Origin: an uncultured Collinsella sp.
GTDB taxonomy: Bacteria; Actinomycetota; Coriobacteriia; Coriobacteriales; Coriobacteriaceae
Assembly: GCA_900541045.1 (NCBI GenBank)
Contig: UQID01000015.1
Coordinates: 1 to 58,430, forward strand
DNA length: 58,430 nt
Direction of reading: 5' to 3'
Below are positions 17,435-28,995 of the stretch, one piece after another; position 1 is the first letter of the stretch; each line of letters begins with the position of its first letter. Under the pieces are notes generated by a model. It searched no databases and was not told the origin of the DNA. It saw nothing but the letters and a program-made list of their open reading frames with translations. The position numbers and the translations under genes are program-made.

Positions 17435-18829
17435 ATGGCGACGCTTGATATGCGCGACGGACGCGCAGAAGCAGGAACTACCGAGGCGGTGCAGACGCAG
17501 GCGTTCGACGTGGTCGTTATCGGCGGCGGCCCTGCCGGCATGGCGGCCGCGCTTGCCGCGCATAAGGCCGGCGCGAGCGTGGGCATCGTGGAACGTGAGC
17601 AGCATCTGGGCGGAATACTCCGCCAGTGCATTCACCCGGGTTTTGGCCTTTCGCACTTTAAGCAGGAGCTCACCGGCCCCGAGTACGCGCAGCGCTTTAT
17701 CGACCAGGTGAGCGCGACCGACATCGCGCTGTTCTTGGGCAGCATGGTGCTTGGGATTGATTCGAGCGAGGGCGCGGGTGCGGGCGACCCGGACACGGAC
17801 GAGGGCACGGGAGATGCCGCAGTCCATACCGTCACGCTCATGAGCCGTACCGGCATGCTTCAGCTCACCGGGCGTGCGGTCGTCCTTGCTATGGGATGCC
17901 GCGAGCGCACACGCAGCGAGATCAAGATCCCCGGCAGCCGCCCCGCCGGCGTATTTACGGCCGGCCTGGCGCAGCGATACATCAATATCGAAAACCTCAA
18001 GCCCGGCTCGCGCGCCGTCATTTTGGGCTCGGGCGACATCGGGCTAATCATGGCGCGCCGCTGCACGCTCGAGGGGATTTCGGTCGAGGGCGTGTACGAA
18101 CTCATGCCGTACGCCAACGGCCTGCGCCGCAACGTCAAGAACTGCCTGGACGACTTTGGCATTCCGCTGCATCTGTCTACCACGGTCACGCGCGTGATCG
18201 GGCACGACCGCGTGGAGGCCGTCGAAGTGAGCCAGGTCGATGAGCATCTGGCGCCCATTCCGGGGACCGAGCGCGTTGTTCCGTGCGACACGCTGCTGCT
18301 TTCGGTGGGTCTGATTCCCGAAAACGAGGTTACGGTGGGCGCGGGCGTTGAGCTTGACCCGCGCACGCGCGGCGCCATGGTGGACCAGAGTCTGCAAACG
18401 GGCGTGCCGGGCATTTTTGCCTGCGGCAACGTGCTGCACGTGCACGACCTGGCCGACAACGTGACGACCGAGTCCGAGCGTGCCGGCGCGGCTGCGGCGG
18501 CGTGGGCGTTGGGCGGCGCCGCCGGGACGAACACTGCGGGCACGGGTTGTCAACTCACGGTCTCCCCTGCCGGCATCGCAGGCTACGCACTGCCAGGCCG
18601 CATTACGACCGTCGGGCTCACCAAGCTCAACTTCCGCGTGCGCCGACCCGTCGACGCCGCCCGCGTGCGCATTCTAGCAGGCGACGAAGAACTGTTTGCA
18701 GGCAAGGTCCGCCCGTTTAAACCGAGCGTAATGGAGAGCTTCCCGCTGCCGGCAAAGGTGATTCAGCGCGCGCTCGACCTGGGAGCTCGTGAGATTATCC
18801 TGTCCGTCGATCCTGTTGAGGAGGCGTAG
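17435..18829 (+). CDS. NAD(P)/FAD-dependent oxidoreductase (pyridine nucleotide-disulfide type)
   Basis: The 464-residue flavoprotein has an N-terminal FAD Rossmann motif (DVVVIGGGPAGMAAALAAHK), a central NAD(P)-binding motif (AVILGSGDIGLIMARR) and a C-terminal FAD contact (GIFACGNVLHVHDLADNV). CRQCIHPGFGLSH-like residues near position 67 (RQCIHPGFG) are typical of this subfamily, which pairs with GlpA/LhgO-like dehydrogenases. It probably shuttles electrons between the GlpA-like protein and NAD(P) or the quinone pool; that is inference. It starts at an ATG one base after the upstream stop and is followed closely by the DUF1667 gene. Confidence 0.85.
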   Translation: MATLDMRDGRAEAGTTEAVQTQAFDVVVIGGGPAGMAAALAAHKAGASVGIVEREQHLGGILRQCIHPGFGLSHFKQELTGPEYAQRFIDQVSATDIALFLGSMVLGIDSSEGAGAGDPDTDEGTGDAAVHTVTLMSRTGMLQLTGRAVVLAMGCRERTRSEIKIPGSRPAGVFTAGLAQRYINIENLKPGSRAVILGSGDIGLIMARRCTLEGISVEGVYELMPYANGLRRNVKNCLDDFGIPLHLSTTVTRVIGHDRVEAVEVSQVDEHLAPIPGTERVVPCDTLLLSVGLIPENEVTVGAGVELDPRTRGAMVDQSLQTGVPGIFACGNVLHVHDLADNVTTESERAGAAAAAWALGGAAGTNTAGTGCQLTVSPAGIAGYALPGRITTVGLTKLNFRVRRPVDAARVRILAGDEELFAGKVRPFKPSVMESFPLPAKVIQRALDLGAREIILSVDPVEEA

Positions 18830-18833
18830 AGTC

Positions 18834-19232
18834 ATGAGCACAAACGCGATTGAAACGCTGCAGTTCAACTGCACCACCTGCCCATCCGAGTGCCTCCTGA
18901 CCGTGGAGGTCGAGCGCAGCGCAGACGGTGCCGTGGTAGAGGTGCGCTCCGTAACCGGCAACAGCTGCCCGCGCGGCGATAAGTTCGCTCACCAGGAGCT
19001 CACCTGCCCCATGCGCGTGCTCACCACCACCGTTGCCGTATCCGGCGGCGACGAGGCACTGCTGCCCGTGCGCACGGCCGAAGCCATCCCGCTGGAACTC
19101 CACGCCCAGGCGATGGACCTCATCCGCGGTCTGGTCATCGACGCCCCCATCCGCATGGGCGACGTCGTTCTGGAAGACCTCCTCAACACGGGCATCGACC
19201 TAATCGCCAGCATGGACATCGACCCAGCCTAA
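18834..19232 (+). CDS. DUF1667 cysteine-motif protein
   Basis: The 132-residue protein has an N-terminal pair of cysteine motifs (FNCTTCPSECLLTVEV and GNSCPRGDKFAHQELTCPMR), matching DUF1667. Family members are almost always encoded beside GlpA-like and NAD/FAD oxidoreductases, as here, and probably bind a metal or iron-sulfur centre as the third subunit of that complex. The ATG at 18834, four bases after the preceding stop, has GAGGAGG upstream and is preferred over the in-frame ATG at 18789. A hairpin repeat follows, ending the transcription unit region. Confidence 0.88.
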   Translation: MSTNAIETLQFNCTTCPSECLLTVEVERSADGAVVEVRSVTGNSCPRGDKFAHQELTCPMRVLTTTVAVSGGDEALLPVRTAEAIPLELHAQAMDLIRGLVIDAPIRMGDVVLEDLLNTGIDLIASMDIDPA

Positions 19233-19268
19233 GCAGCCCATTTGGGACGGGACTTCATCCCCCTCTGC

Positions 19269-19335
19269 AGCTGCGGTGGAATAGTTCCTGTTTTAGGCCA
19301 TTACCCCGGCAAACAGGAACCATTTCACCGCAACT
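19269..19335. repeat. Intergenic hairpin repeat, family 1, copy A
   Basis: The left arm contains GCGGTGGAATAGTTCCTGTTT (shown in part) and the right arm AAACAGGAACCATTTCACCG. The stem is about 24 bp with one wobble and one mismatch around a 17-base loop. It matches copies at 20500, 32827 and 35977. It sits between the DUF1667 gene and the M24 peptidase. Confidence 0.85.
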
Positions 19336-19387
19336 TATGTGGGGGCGCATGGGATACCATGGTGGCAACCTAGCGAAAGGACGATGT

Positions 19388-20476
19388 ATGGCACATGTCG
19401 ATGACCAGCGTGTGGCGCGCGTGCTCGATGCTCTCGAGGCTCAGCACCCCGACTCGCAGCTGCTCGTAAACGACCCGTGGTCGATTTATTACCTGACCGG
19501 CTTTTATGCCGATATGTTCGAACGTTTTTGCGGTGTGCTGCTCGCGCGCGATAGCGAGCCTGTAATCTTGGTCAACGCGCTGCATCAGCTGCCCGAGTAC
19601 GACAATGCCCGCGTCGCCTATCACACCGACACCGACGTCGTGACCGACGCCATCGCTCGCGAGGTCAATCCCTCCAAGCCCCTTGGCATCGATTCCGTTA
19701 TGCGCTCGGGCTTTTTGATGCCGCTCATGGAGCGCCACGCCGCCAGCGAGTTTTTCCTGGGCGACTTTGCCGTCACCGCCGCACGCACCCACAAGGACGA
19801 AGCCGAGCAGGAGCTGATGCGCGCGTCCTCGGCCGCTAACGACGACGTGATGGCCGACGCCATCAAGCTCGTCCACGAGGGCGTGACGGAGCGCGAAATT
19901 GCCGACCAGATGCTCGGCTTGTATCGTAAGCACGGCTGCGAGGGCTTTAGCTTTCCGCCCATCGTGAGCTTTGGCGCTAACGCCGGCGACCCGCACCACG
20001 AACCAGACGACACCGTGCTCAAGCGTGGCGACGTGGTACTGTTCGACATTGGCGGACGCCGCCGCAACTACTGCTCGGACATGACGCGCACGTTCTTTTG
20101 GGGCGAGCCGGACGAGGAGACGGCGCGCATCTACAACATCGTGCGCCGCGCCAATGAGGCCGCCGAGGCGCTCATCGCACCAGGCGTGCGCATGTGCGAC
20201 CTGGACCGCGCCGCGCGCGACGTGATTGAGGAGGCGGGCTATGGGCAGTACTTTACGCATCGCCTGGGCCACTCGATCGGTCTGCAAGACCACGAGCCGG
20301 GCGATGTCTCACTTGTTAACGAGCAAGTTGTAGAGCCGGGTATGACGTTCTCCATCGAGCCGGGCATCTATCTCCCCGGCCACACCGGCGTCCGCATCGA
20401 GGACCTGGCCCTGGTCACCGAGTCCGGCGTCGAGATTCTCAACGCCTACCCCCACGACCCAGTCCGCCTAGACTAG
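19388..20476 (+). CDS. M24 family Xaa-Pro dipeptidase/aminopeptidase
   Basis: This 362-residue cytoplasmic metallopeptidase has an N-terminal creatinase-like domain (about 1-130) and a C-terminal pita-bread domain. The five dimetal ligands are visible: Asp in VVLFDIGGR, Asp in CSDMTRTF, His in HRLGHSIGL, Glu in TFSIEPGIY and Glu in RIEDLALV. It cleaves the bond before proline in peptides. The ATG at 19388 follows AAAGGACG; an in-frame ATG at 19337 overlaps the upstream repeat and is rejected. It is probably monocistronic, being flanked on both sides by family-1 hairpins. Confidence 0.93.
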   Translation: MAHVDDQRVARVLDALEAQHPDSQLLVNDPWSIYYLTGFYADMFERFCGVLLARDSEPVILVNALHQLPEYDNARVAYHTDTDVVTDAIAREVNPSKPLGIDSVMRSGFLMPLMERHAASEFFLGDFAVTAARTHKDEAEQELMRASSAANDDVMADAIKLVHEGVTEREIADQMLGLYRKHGCEGFSFPPIVSFGANAGDPHHEPDDTVLKRGDVVLFDIGGRRRNYCSDMTRTFFWGEPDEETARIYNIVRRANEAAEALIAPGVRMCDLDRAARDVIEEAGYGQYFTHRLGHSIGLQDHEPGDVSLVNEQVVEPGMTFSIEPGIYLPGHTGVRIEDLALVTESGVEILNAYPHDPVRLD

Positions 20477-20499
20477 CTGGTCCCCAAGCCCCCAAACTA

Positions 20500-20566
20500 A
20501 GTTGCGGTGGAATAGTTCCTGGATGGACTGCTAGAACCCAAATACAGGAACTATTTCACCGCAACT
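20500..20566. repeat. Intergenic hairpin repeat, family 1, copy B
   Basis: AGTTGCGGTGGAATAGTTCC pairs with GGAACTATTTCACCGCAACT (20 bp with one G-T). It lies between the convergent M24 peptidase and folC genes. Confidence 0.88.
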
Positions 20567-20582
20567 GATGAGGGGGTATGGG

Positions 20583-21926
20583 TTAACGGAGCAAGCCGGC
20601 CACTTCGCCGGCTAGGGTGATGGTGCCGGCTGCTACGAAGGGCTCGCCGGCGGCATCGAGGGCTGCGAGGGCCTCGGACACGCTAGGGTACACGCCCGCG
20701 AGCTTATCGGCGTCCACCAGGGCAGCAAGCTCCTCCGCCGGCAGGGCGCGGTCGGAATCGGTCTGGGTCACGACCACGCGGGGGAAAGCCGGAACAAGCA
20801 CGTCGACGATGCCCGCCACGTCCTTATCAGCCAATGCGGCGCACAGCAGCGTGGGGCGATTCTCCACGCACGGATCGATCTCGTCCAGCGCGCTCACAAA
20901 GTTCTCGCAGCTCTGGGGGTTATGGCAGGCGTCGATCAGCTTGAGTGAATCGGTTCCCAGCACATCAAAGCGACCCGGCGTGGGGCAGCCCATAAGCGAA
21001 GCGTCGAGCGCATCGTGGTCGAGCTCGCGACCCAGATAGCCCTCGCACAGCATAATCGCACACGCGGCATTCTGCGGCTGATACGCCGGCTTAACCATCC
21101 TCGACGTATAGATCGCGCGCGGCGTGGTGCAGCTAAACTCCACCGTATCGCCCACGTGTGCCGGAAGTTTGGTCGTCGTATGGCTCACCACGAGCGGCAC
21201 AACGCCGCACTCACGGCAACGAGCATCCATCACACACTGAACACTCGCCTCATGCGTACCCTCGCCCAAAACAACCAAACGCCCAGGCTTTATAACCGCA
21301 GCCTTCTCCCCCGCAATGGCCTCGAGGGTATCGCCAAGGACCTTCGTATGGTCGAGTCCAATGCCCGTAATGGCGACGGCCACGGGATCGGTCGCACTTG
21401 TGGCATCCCAGCGTCCGCCCATGCCAACCTCAAGCACGGCCACGTCCACGCAAGCCTCGGCAAACATAGTCAAACCAGCCACGGACAAAAGATCGAAGGG
21501 CGTAATAGAACGGAGCTCCTCGCCCGCCGCCTCACGACGTGCGTTGAGACGACGACCCGCCTCATACGCCGCAGAGACACCATGGGCAAAGACCTCGTCT
21601 GAGACGACCTTTCCGTCAATCTCCATACGCTCGGGATAGCGCACCAGATGAGGCGACGTAAAGAGTGCCGTCTTAAGGCCCTCACCACGAAGAATGGCAG
21701 CCGAGAATCGCGTCGTCGAGGTCTTTCCATTGGTACCCGCTATCTGGACGCAATCATAGAACTCGTCAGGACGACCAAGCTCATCGAGCATCTCGACGAC
21801 GGTCTCGAGCAGCGGCGTGGAATAACGCGCGATCTTACCCGTATCGGCCGCAAGTGCAACAGCCTCATCAAAAGAAAGCTCCGGAACCTCAAACGGCACC
21901 GAATACAACCCAGAACGCTTTGCCAT
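20583..21926 (-). CDS. folC: Folylpolyglutamate/dihydrofolate synthase
   Basis: The roughly 447-residue Mur-ligase-family enzyme adds glutamate to folates in the cytoplasm. It has the ATP P-loop QIAGTNGKTSTTRF near residue 84, the Mg/ATP segment TSPHLVRYPERMEIDG and the VLEVGMGGRWDATSA motif, then the C-terminal domain with DACHNPQS. I place the start at the ATG at 21926 (GAGGGGAC upstream). An alternative ATG 19 codons earlier lacks a ribosome site. It lies downstream of valS on the same strand, a frequent pairing, though a 278-base gap with hairpins separates them. Confidence 0.92.
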   Translation of the reverse strand: MAKRSGLYSVPFEVPELSFDEAVALAADTGKIARYSTPLLETVVEMLDELGRPDEFYDCVQIAGTNGKTSTTRFSAAILRGEGLKTALFTSPHLVRYPERMEIDGKVVSDEVFAHGVSAAYEAGRRLNARREAAGEELRSITPFDLLSVAGLTMFAEACVDVAVLEVGMGGRWDATSATDPVAVAITGIGLDHTKVLGDTLEAIAGEKAAVIKPGRLVVLGEGTHEASVQCVMDARCRECGVVPLVVSHTTTKLPAHVGDTVEFSCTTPRAIYTSRMVKPAYQPQNAACAIMLCEGYLGRELDHDALDASLMGCPTPGRFDVLGTDSLKLIDACHNPQSCENFVSALDEIDPCVENRPTLLCAALADKDVAGIVDVLVPAFPRVVVTQTDSDRALPAEELAALVDADKLAGVYPSVSEALAALDAAGEPFVAAGTITLAGEVAGLLR

Positions 21927-22093
21927 AGCCAAAGTCCCCTCAACATAAAAAGAGGCCCGTAAGCAACAACGAGCCCCTCCCATTCAAAATATCAGCCAAC
22001 ACCGCTTTGCAGCGAGATCAAGGCCACAACCCTGTGGCCCTAACGCGCCAGATGCAAACAACCACGTAAACGAACTAGGAGCGGCCCGACGCT

Positions 22094-22176
22094 TTGCTCG
22101 ATACAATTTCCGCACGCAAGGGACAGCACTTAATGTGCTGTCCGTCTTGCGCAGGGCTGTCCGCAGTAGCGAGCAA
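22094..22176. repeat. Long hairpin downstream of valS, CACTTAATGTG apex
   Basis: The outer arms TTGCTCG/CGAGCAA enclose an inner stem: CGCAAG then GGACAGCAC-ttaat-GTGCTGTCC then CTTGCG (22115-22151). The apex CACTTAATGTG is shared, in inverted orientation, with the hairpin upstream of valS (24922-25037). A smaller hairpin GGCCACA-accc-TGTGGCC lies at 22022-22039. No T-tract follows on the minus strand. Confidence 0.65.
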
Positions 22177-22204
22177 TGCCCCAAACCGCATCCCCCCGTA
22201 CCGC

Positions 22205-24901
<2,697 letters not shown>

Positions 24902-24921
24902 ATATCTCTCCCTTGCCCATC

Positions 24922-25037
24922 GGGGAGGAATGTAGGCCCGATTTTCGCTCGGTCAAGTCCTGGGCTCGCTCGAAGACCACATTAAGTGGTCTTCGGCTCG
25001 TGCGGAATCTACGAAAATCGGGCCTACATTCCTCCCC
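24922..25037. repeat. 116-bp element with 26-bp perfect inverted ends, upstream of valS
   Basis: Arms 24922-24947 and 25012-25037 are perfect inverted repeats; key bases are GGAATGTAGGCCCGATTTTC. The interior contains CGAAGACCAC-attaa-GTGGTCTTCG (24971-24995). It can fold as one long hairpin. It lies 21 bases upstream of the valS ATG, so its right-hand arm may overlap the leader RNA. Confidence 0.8.
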
Positions 25038-25130
25038 TTAGGTATCGATTACTTCAGTCTGAATGACTTCGCTGAGGCTTAAACAAACACACAGAATAAC
25101 ACAGGTAGTTGGGGTTATTGCGCATATATA

Positions 25131-25166
25131 AAATAGCCTCCGACCGCGGGTGATCGAAGGCTATTT
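25131..25166 (-). terminator. Terminator downstream of clpX
   Basis: AAATAGCCTcCGA and TCGaAGGCTATTT form a stem with one mismatch. On the minus strand TTTTATATAT follows. It lies 21 bases past the clpX stop. Confidence 0.8.
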
Positions 25167-25187
25167 GCAAACACGTTTTAGGCAGGT

Positions 25188-26597
25188 CTAGCCGTAGATG
25201 CGCTGTGGCTGCTCTTCGCCCTTTACGGAGGCTTCGGTTACGACAACCTTGGCAACGCCCTCCTCGCTGGGGAGGTCGAACATCGTCTGCTGCAGCACGT
25301 CCTCGCAGATGGCGCGCAGACCGCGGGCGCCGGTCTTGCGGGCAAGCGCCATGCGGGCGATCTCGTGCAGGGCGGCGTTCTCAAACTCAAGCTCAACGTC
25401 CTCGAGCTGGAACATCTTGCGGTATTGACGCACCACGGCGTTCTTGGGCTCGGTCAGGATCGACACCAGGTCGTCCTCGTCGAGCGCCTGCGTCTGGGTG
25501 ACGACGGGCGTACGGCCCACGAACTCGGGGATCATGCCAAAAGCGTTGAGGTCCTGCGGGAGCACCTGACGCAACAGGTCGTTCTCATCGACCGAGGTGG
25601 GACCGGCGATCTCGGAGTTAAAGCCCACGCCCTTGTTGCCCACACGGTCGGCGATGATCTTGTCCAGACCCACAAAGGCACCGCCGCAGATGAACAGGAT
25701 GTTGGTCGTGTCGATCTGCAGCAGCTCCTGCTGGGGATGCTTGCGGCCGCCGGTGGGCGGAACACTTGCCACCGTGCCCTCAAGAATCTTAAGCAGCGCC
25801 TGCTGAACGCCCTCGCCCGAAACATCGCGGGTGATGGAGAGGTTCTCGGCCTTTCGGGCGATCTTGTCGATCTCGTCCACGTAGATAATGCCAACCTGCG
25901 CGCGCTCGATATCGCCATCCGCAGCGTTGATGAGCTTGAGCAGGATGTTCTCCACGTCCTCGCCCACGTAGCCGGCCTCGGTGAGCGCGGTGGCATCGGC
26001 GATGGCAAACGGCACCTCGAGGATGCGCGCGAGCGTCTGGGCGAGCAGGGTCTTACCGGTACCGGTGGGACCGAGCAGCAAAATGTTGGACTTGGCGAGC
26101 TCTACCTCGTCCATATCGTCGTCGAGCTGCGAACCCATGCCGTCACCAAAGGCAGAAACCGCGGCACCGCCCTCGATCACGCGGCGGTAATGGTTGTACA
26201 CGGCAACCGACATGGCGCGCTTGGCGTCCTCCTGGCCCATGACATAGGCCGAAAGCTCATCGTAGATCTCGTGCGGCGTCGGCACGTGCGTGATGACCTG
26301 ACGGGCATCGTCCTCGAGCTCAAAGCCCTCGGCCTCGGGATCCATGGCAGGCTGGGACGCAGCCTGGCCGTGATCGTTGAGGAAGCCCGGCAGCTTGCCG
26401 TTGCGGGCAGCGTCCATAAAGTCCGAAGCCAGCGACTCCTCCAGGATCTCGGAGCAGGCGGCGACGCACTCGTCGCAGATAAAGATGTTGGTCGGGCCCT
26501 TTACAAGGCTGCGAACCTGCCCCTGCTCTTTTCCGCAGAAGGAGCAGCGGATGGGATTGCCGTTCTCGTCGAAGTTGTCCTGCATGTTACCGGCCAT
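25188..26597 (-). CDS. clpX: ATP-dependent Clp protease ATP-binding subunit ClpX
   Basis: The 469-residue AAA+ unfoldase begins with the ClpX zinc-binding domain (RCSFCGKEQ...FICDECVAAC). It carries Walker A LLGPTGTGKTLLAQTLARIL, Walker B GIIYVDEIDKIARK, the sensor regions and the C-terminal domain (RKTGARGLRAICEDVL). It is slightly longer than E. coli ClpX (424) owing to an acidic linker at about 70-110 and extra residues in the AAA module (for example around GDGMGSQLDDDMDEVE). It feeds unfolded substrates to ClpP, encoded immediately upstream with only one base between the genes. A terminator follows. Confidence 0.97.
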   Translation of the reverse strand: MAGNMQDNFDENGNPIRCSFCGKEQGQVRSLVKGPTNIFICDECVAACSEILEESLASDFMDAARNGKLPGFLNDHGQAASQPAMDPEAEGFELEDDARQVITHVPTPHEIYDELSAYVMGQEDAKRAMSVAVYNHYRRVIEGGAAVSAFGDGMGSQLDDDMDEVELAKSNILLLGPTGTGKTLLAQTLARILEVPFAIADATALTEAGYVGEDVENILLKLINAADGDIERAQVGIIYVDEIDKIARKAENLSITRDVSGEGVQQALLKILEGTVASVPPTGGRKHPQQELLQIDTTNILFICGGAFVGLDKIIADRVGNKGVGFNSEIAGPTSVDENDLLRQVLPQDLNAFGMIPEFVGRTPVVTQTQALDEDDLVSILTEPKNAVVRQYRKMFQLEDVELEFENAALHEIARMALARKTGARGLRAICEDVLQQTMFDLPSEEGVAKVVVTEASVKGEEQPQRIYG

Positions 26598-26598
26598 C

Positions 26599-27219
26599 CT
26601 AGGCGTCCTTCGCGGCGAGGTCGCGCGAGGTGACGATGCGGTCGATCAGGCCGTAGTCGAGGGCTTCGGCAGCGGTCAGGTAGTTGTCGCGCTCGGTATC
26701 GGCCTGGACCTTCTCGATGGGCTGGCCCGAGGCATCGGACAGGATCTGGTTGAGCTCGCGACGGGTCTTCTTGATCTCCTCGGCCACAATCTCGATCTCG
26801 GTCTGCTGGCCCTGGGCACCGCCGCTGGGCTGGTGAATCATGACCTTGGAGTGCGGCAGACAGAAGCGCTTGCCCTTGGCGCCGGCCGAAAGCAGCACGG
26901 CGGCCATAGACGCGGCCATACCGACGCAGATGGTGGAGACCTGCGGCTTAATGAAGTTCATGGTGTCAAGAATCGCCAGGCCGGAATAGACCTCGCCGCC
27001 GGGCGAATTGATGTAGAGTGAGATATCCTTCTCGGCATCCTGGCTCTCAAGATGCAGCAGCTGGGCAACGACCAGGTTGGCGCTGACGGAGTTGATCTCC
27101 TCGCCCAAGAAGATGATGCGGTCGTTGAGCAGGCGCGAATAGATATCGTAGCTGCGCTCGCCGCGCGGCGTCTGCTCGATAACGTATGGCACGAGGGCGG
27201 AATCGAACTTAGTGATCAT
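26599..27219 (-). CDS. clpP: ATP-dependent Clp protease proteolytic subunit ClpP
   Basis: This serine peptidase of about 206 residues has its Ser-His-Asp triad in context: Ser in CVGMAASMAAVLLSAG, His in KVMIHQPSGGAQG and Asp in QADTERDNYLTA. It forms the barrel that degrades substrates delivered by ClpX. Several in-frame ATGs cluster at 27249-27219; I choose 27219, giving MITKFDSALVPYVIEQ, since GGAG lies six bases upstream and the product aligns with typical ClpP starts. The order tig-clpP-clpX on one strand is a conserved protein-quality-control cluster. Confidence 0.96.
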   Translation of the reverse strand: MITKFDSALVPYVIEQTPRGERSYDIYSRLLNDRIIFLGEEINSVSANLVVAQLLHLESQDAEKDISLYINSPGGEVYSGLAILDTMNFIKPQVSTICVGMAASMAAVLLSAGAKGKRFCLPHSKVMIHQPSGGAQGQQTEIEIVAEEIKKTRRELNQILSDASGQPIEKVQADTERDNYLTAAEALDYGLIDRIVTSRDLAAKDA

Positions 27220-27382
27220 ACGCATCTCCATTTCTCTCTTACGGACCAAATTGGTTCTAGATAAACGTACGGTGCCCGCATGCTATGCATTGGCTGGCAC
27301 CGTACGAAGCAACCGGATAACCGGTGTATAACTTTACCCCATCACGGGCACACGCATGCGCTCGCGGGCAAGGTGGCGAGAA

Positions 27383-28681
27383 TTACTCGGCGTCCTTGGC
27401 GGTCTCGTCGACCTCGGTCACCTTGGCGTTCTCGACCAGGTGGTCGACAGCCTTGGAGCGACGGATGGACTCACGGACGGCAGGCATGCGGCCATCGGCG
27501 ATGAACTCGGCCTTGGAAGCCTCGACGTCCTTGACGCCGGCCTTCTCGAACTCGGCGTTGATGTCGTCCTCGGTGACCTCGATCTTGAGCTCGCGGGCGA
27601 GGGCGTCCAGAGCCAGGGACTCACGGGCAACATCGTTGGCCTGCTTGTGCAGGTCGCCGATGAACTGCTCCATGGTCAGGCCGGAAGCGGGCAGCCAGGT
27701 GTCCAGGGTCATGCCGCGGGCAGCGAGGTTGGACAGGAAGTTCTGGCCAAGCTCCTCAAAGACGGACTGCTCGTAGTCGGCGTCCATCTCGTCGAGCTGC
27801 AGACGCTCGGCGAGAGCGGAGACGCAACGGTTCTCCTTCTCGGCCGGGAGACGGGAAGCCTTGTCCTGCTCGATCTCGAGCTTGATGGCGTCGCGCATAG
27901 CGTCGATGCTGTCGAAGCCAAAGTCGGACTTGACGAGCTCGTCGGTGAGCTCGGGGGTGTTGCGGACCTTGATGCCCTTAACGGTGACCTCGACGGTGTG
28001 GGTCTCGGCCTCCTCGCCCTCCTCGGCCTCGTCGGTCCAGGTGACGGACTTGACGTCGTCAACGTTGGCGCCGATCAGGGCCTCGTTGAACTCCTTGGGG
28101 TTGCTGTCGCTACCGGCGATGAGCATGCGGCCCTCGGCGGCAAAGTTGTCGGCGTTCTCGATGGCCTTGAGGTCGACGGTAACGTAGTCCTCGGCCTCGA
28201 CAGCGCGACCCTCGACGTCCTCGAAGGTGGCACGGTAGTTGAGGAGCATCTCGACCTGGTTGTTGATCTCGGACTCGGTGACCTCCGCGGGGGGCATCTC
28301 GATCTCGACGGCGTCGAAGGAGGAGAGCTCAGCGGCGGGACGCAGGGAGAACTCGACGGTGTAGGTGTAGTCCTCGTGATCCTTGGCGAGGTCGAGCTCC
28401 TTGTAGTCACCGCTCTTGGTGGGGACGATGTCCAGCTCGTTGAGCACGGCGGGCTCGTTGGCGGCGATCAGGTCGTTGGTGGCCTGAGCGAGGGTAGCCT
28501 CGGCGCCAAGAGCGGAGTCGATGACCGGACGGGGGGCCTTACCGGCGCGGAAGCCCGGGAAGCGGTACTTCTTGGCGGTCTCCTTGTAGGCCTTCTTGAT
28601 CGCGGCGTCGACGTCGGCGGCCGGGATGGTGACCGTAGCGGTGAGCTTGGCGTCCTTGACGTCAGAAGCGGTGATGTTCAA
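27383..28681 (-). CDS. tig: Trigger factor (ribosome-associated chaperone/PPIase)
   Basis: The roughly 432-residue protein matches the usual family length. The N-terminal ribosome-binding domain has the signature FPGFRAGKAPRPVID near residue 45, followed by the FKBP-like domain (about 150-240) and the helical C-terminal chaperone domain. The likely start is TTG at 28681: AGGAGG lies six bases upstream, while the in-frame ATG at 28696 sits on top of that ribosome site and is unlikely to be used. It binds nascent chains at the ribosome exit. It lies 90 bases downstream of tRNA-Leu and heads the tig-clpP-clpX cluster. Confidence 0.95.
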   Translation of the reverse strand: MNITASDVKDAKLTATVTIPAADVDAAIKKAYKETAKKYRFPGFRAGKAPRPVIDSALGAEATLAQATNDLIAANEPAVLNELDIVPTKSGDYKELDLAKDHEDYTYTVEFSLRPAAELSSFDAVEIEMPPAEVTESEINNQVEMLLNYRATFEDVEGRAVEAEDYVTVDLKAIENADNFAAEGRMLIAGSDSNPKEFNEALIGANVDDVKSVTWTDEAEEGEEAETHTVEVTVKGIKVRNTPELTDELVKSDFGFDSIDAMRDAIKLEIEQDKASRLPAEKENRCVSALAERLQLDEMDADYEQSVFEELGQNFLSNLAARGMTLDTWLPASGLTMEQFIGDLHKQANDVARESLALDALARELKIEVTEDDINAEFEKAGVKDVEASKAEFIADGRMPAVRESIRRSKAVDHLVENAKVTEVDETAKDAE

Positions 28682-28771
28682 CACGTTCCTCCTCATACTG
28701 CCCAGCTTATCTGAGGTGCTGGTACCTTTATGCAACAAGCGTCGCGAGGGCATAAACCGACGCGGGTGCGT

Positions 28772-28855
28772 TGGTGCGGGCGAAAGGACTCGAACCTTCA
28801 CGGGAATCCCACCAGAACCTAAATCTGGCGCGTCTACCAATTCCGCCACGCCCGC
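28772..28855 (-). tRNA. tRNA-Leu (anticodon UAG)
   Basis: The 84-base gene has the 7-bp acceptor GCGGGCG/CGCCCGC, a D-arm with GGTAGACGC, the anticodon stem CCAGA/TCTGG around TTTAGGT (anticodon TAG), a long class II variable arm, a T-arm with GGTTCGAGTCC, discriminator A and an encoded CCA. It reads CUA and related leucine codons. Confidence 0.97.
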
Positions 28856-28941
28856 ATGAGCGCACAGACTAGGAATGATAGCAGATACGAGCGGCAAGCG
28901 CACGCACACCTTTTACAGGCTCACGACCTCACCACGAGTGC

Positions 28942-28966
28942 AAAAGGCGGGGCGAGTTGCCCCGCC
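28942..28966 (-). terminator. Terminator downstream of molybdenum hydroxylase operon
   Basis: GGCGGGGC-gagtt-GCCCCGCC forms an 8-bp GC stem followed on the minus strand by TTTT. It lies about 30 bases past the stop at 28996. Confidence 0.75.
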
Positions 28967-28995
28967 CCGCCAATTACGATTTGTTCGCTGACCCG

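Noticed and set aside
24902..25187. T-box riboswitch upstream of valS
   Set aside because: No recognisable T-box core or specifier stem was seen; the region is dominated by the 26-bp inverted repeat element.
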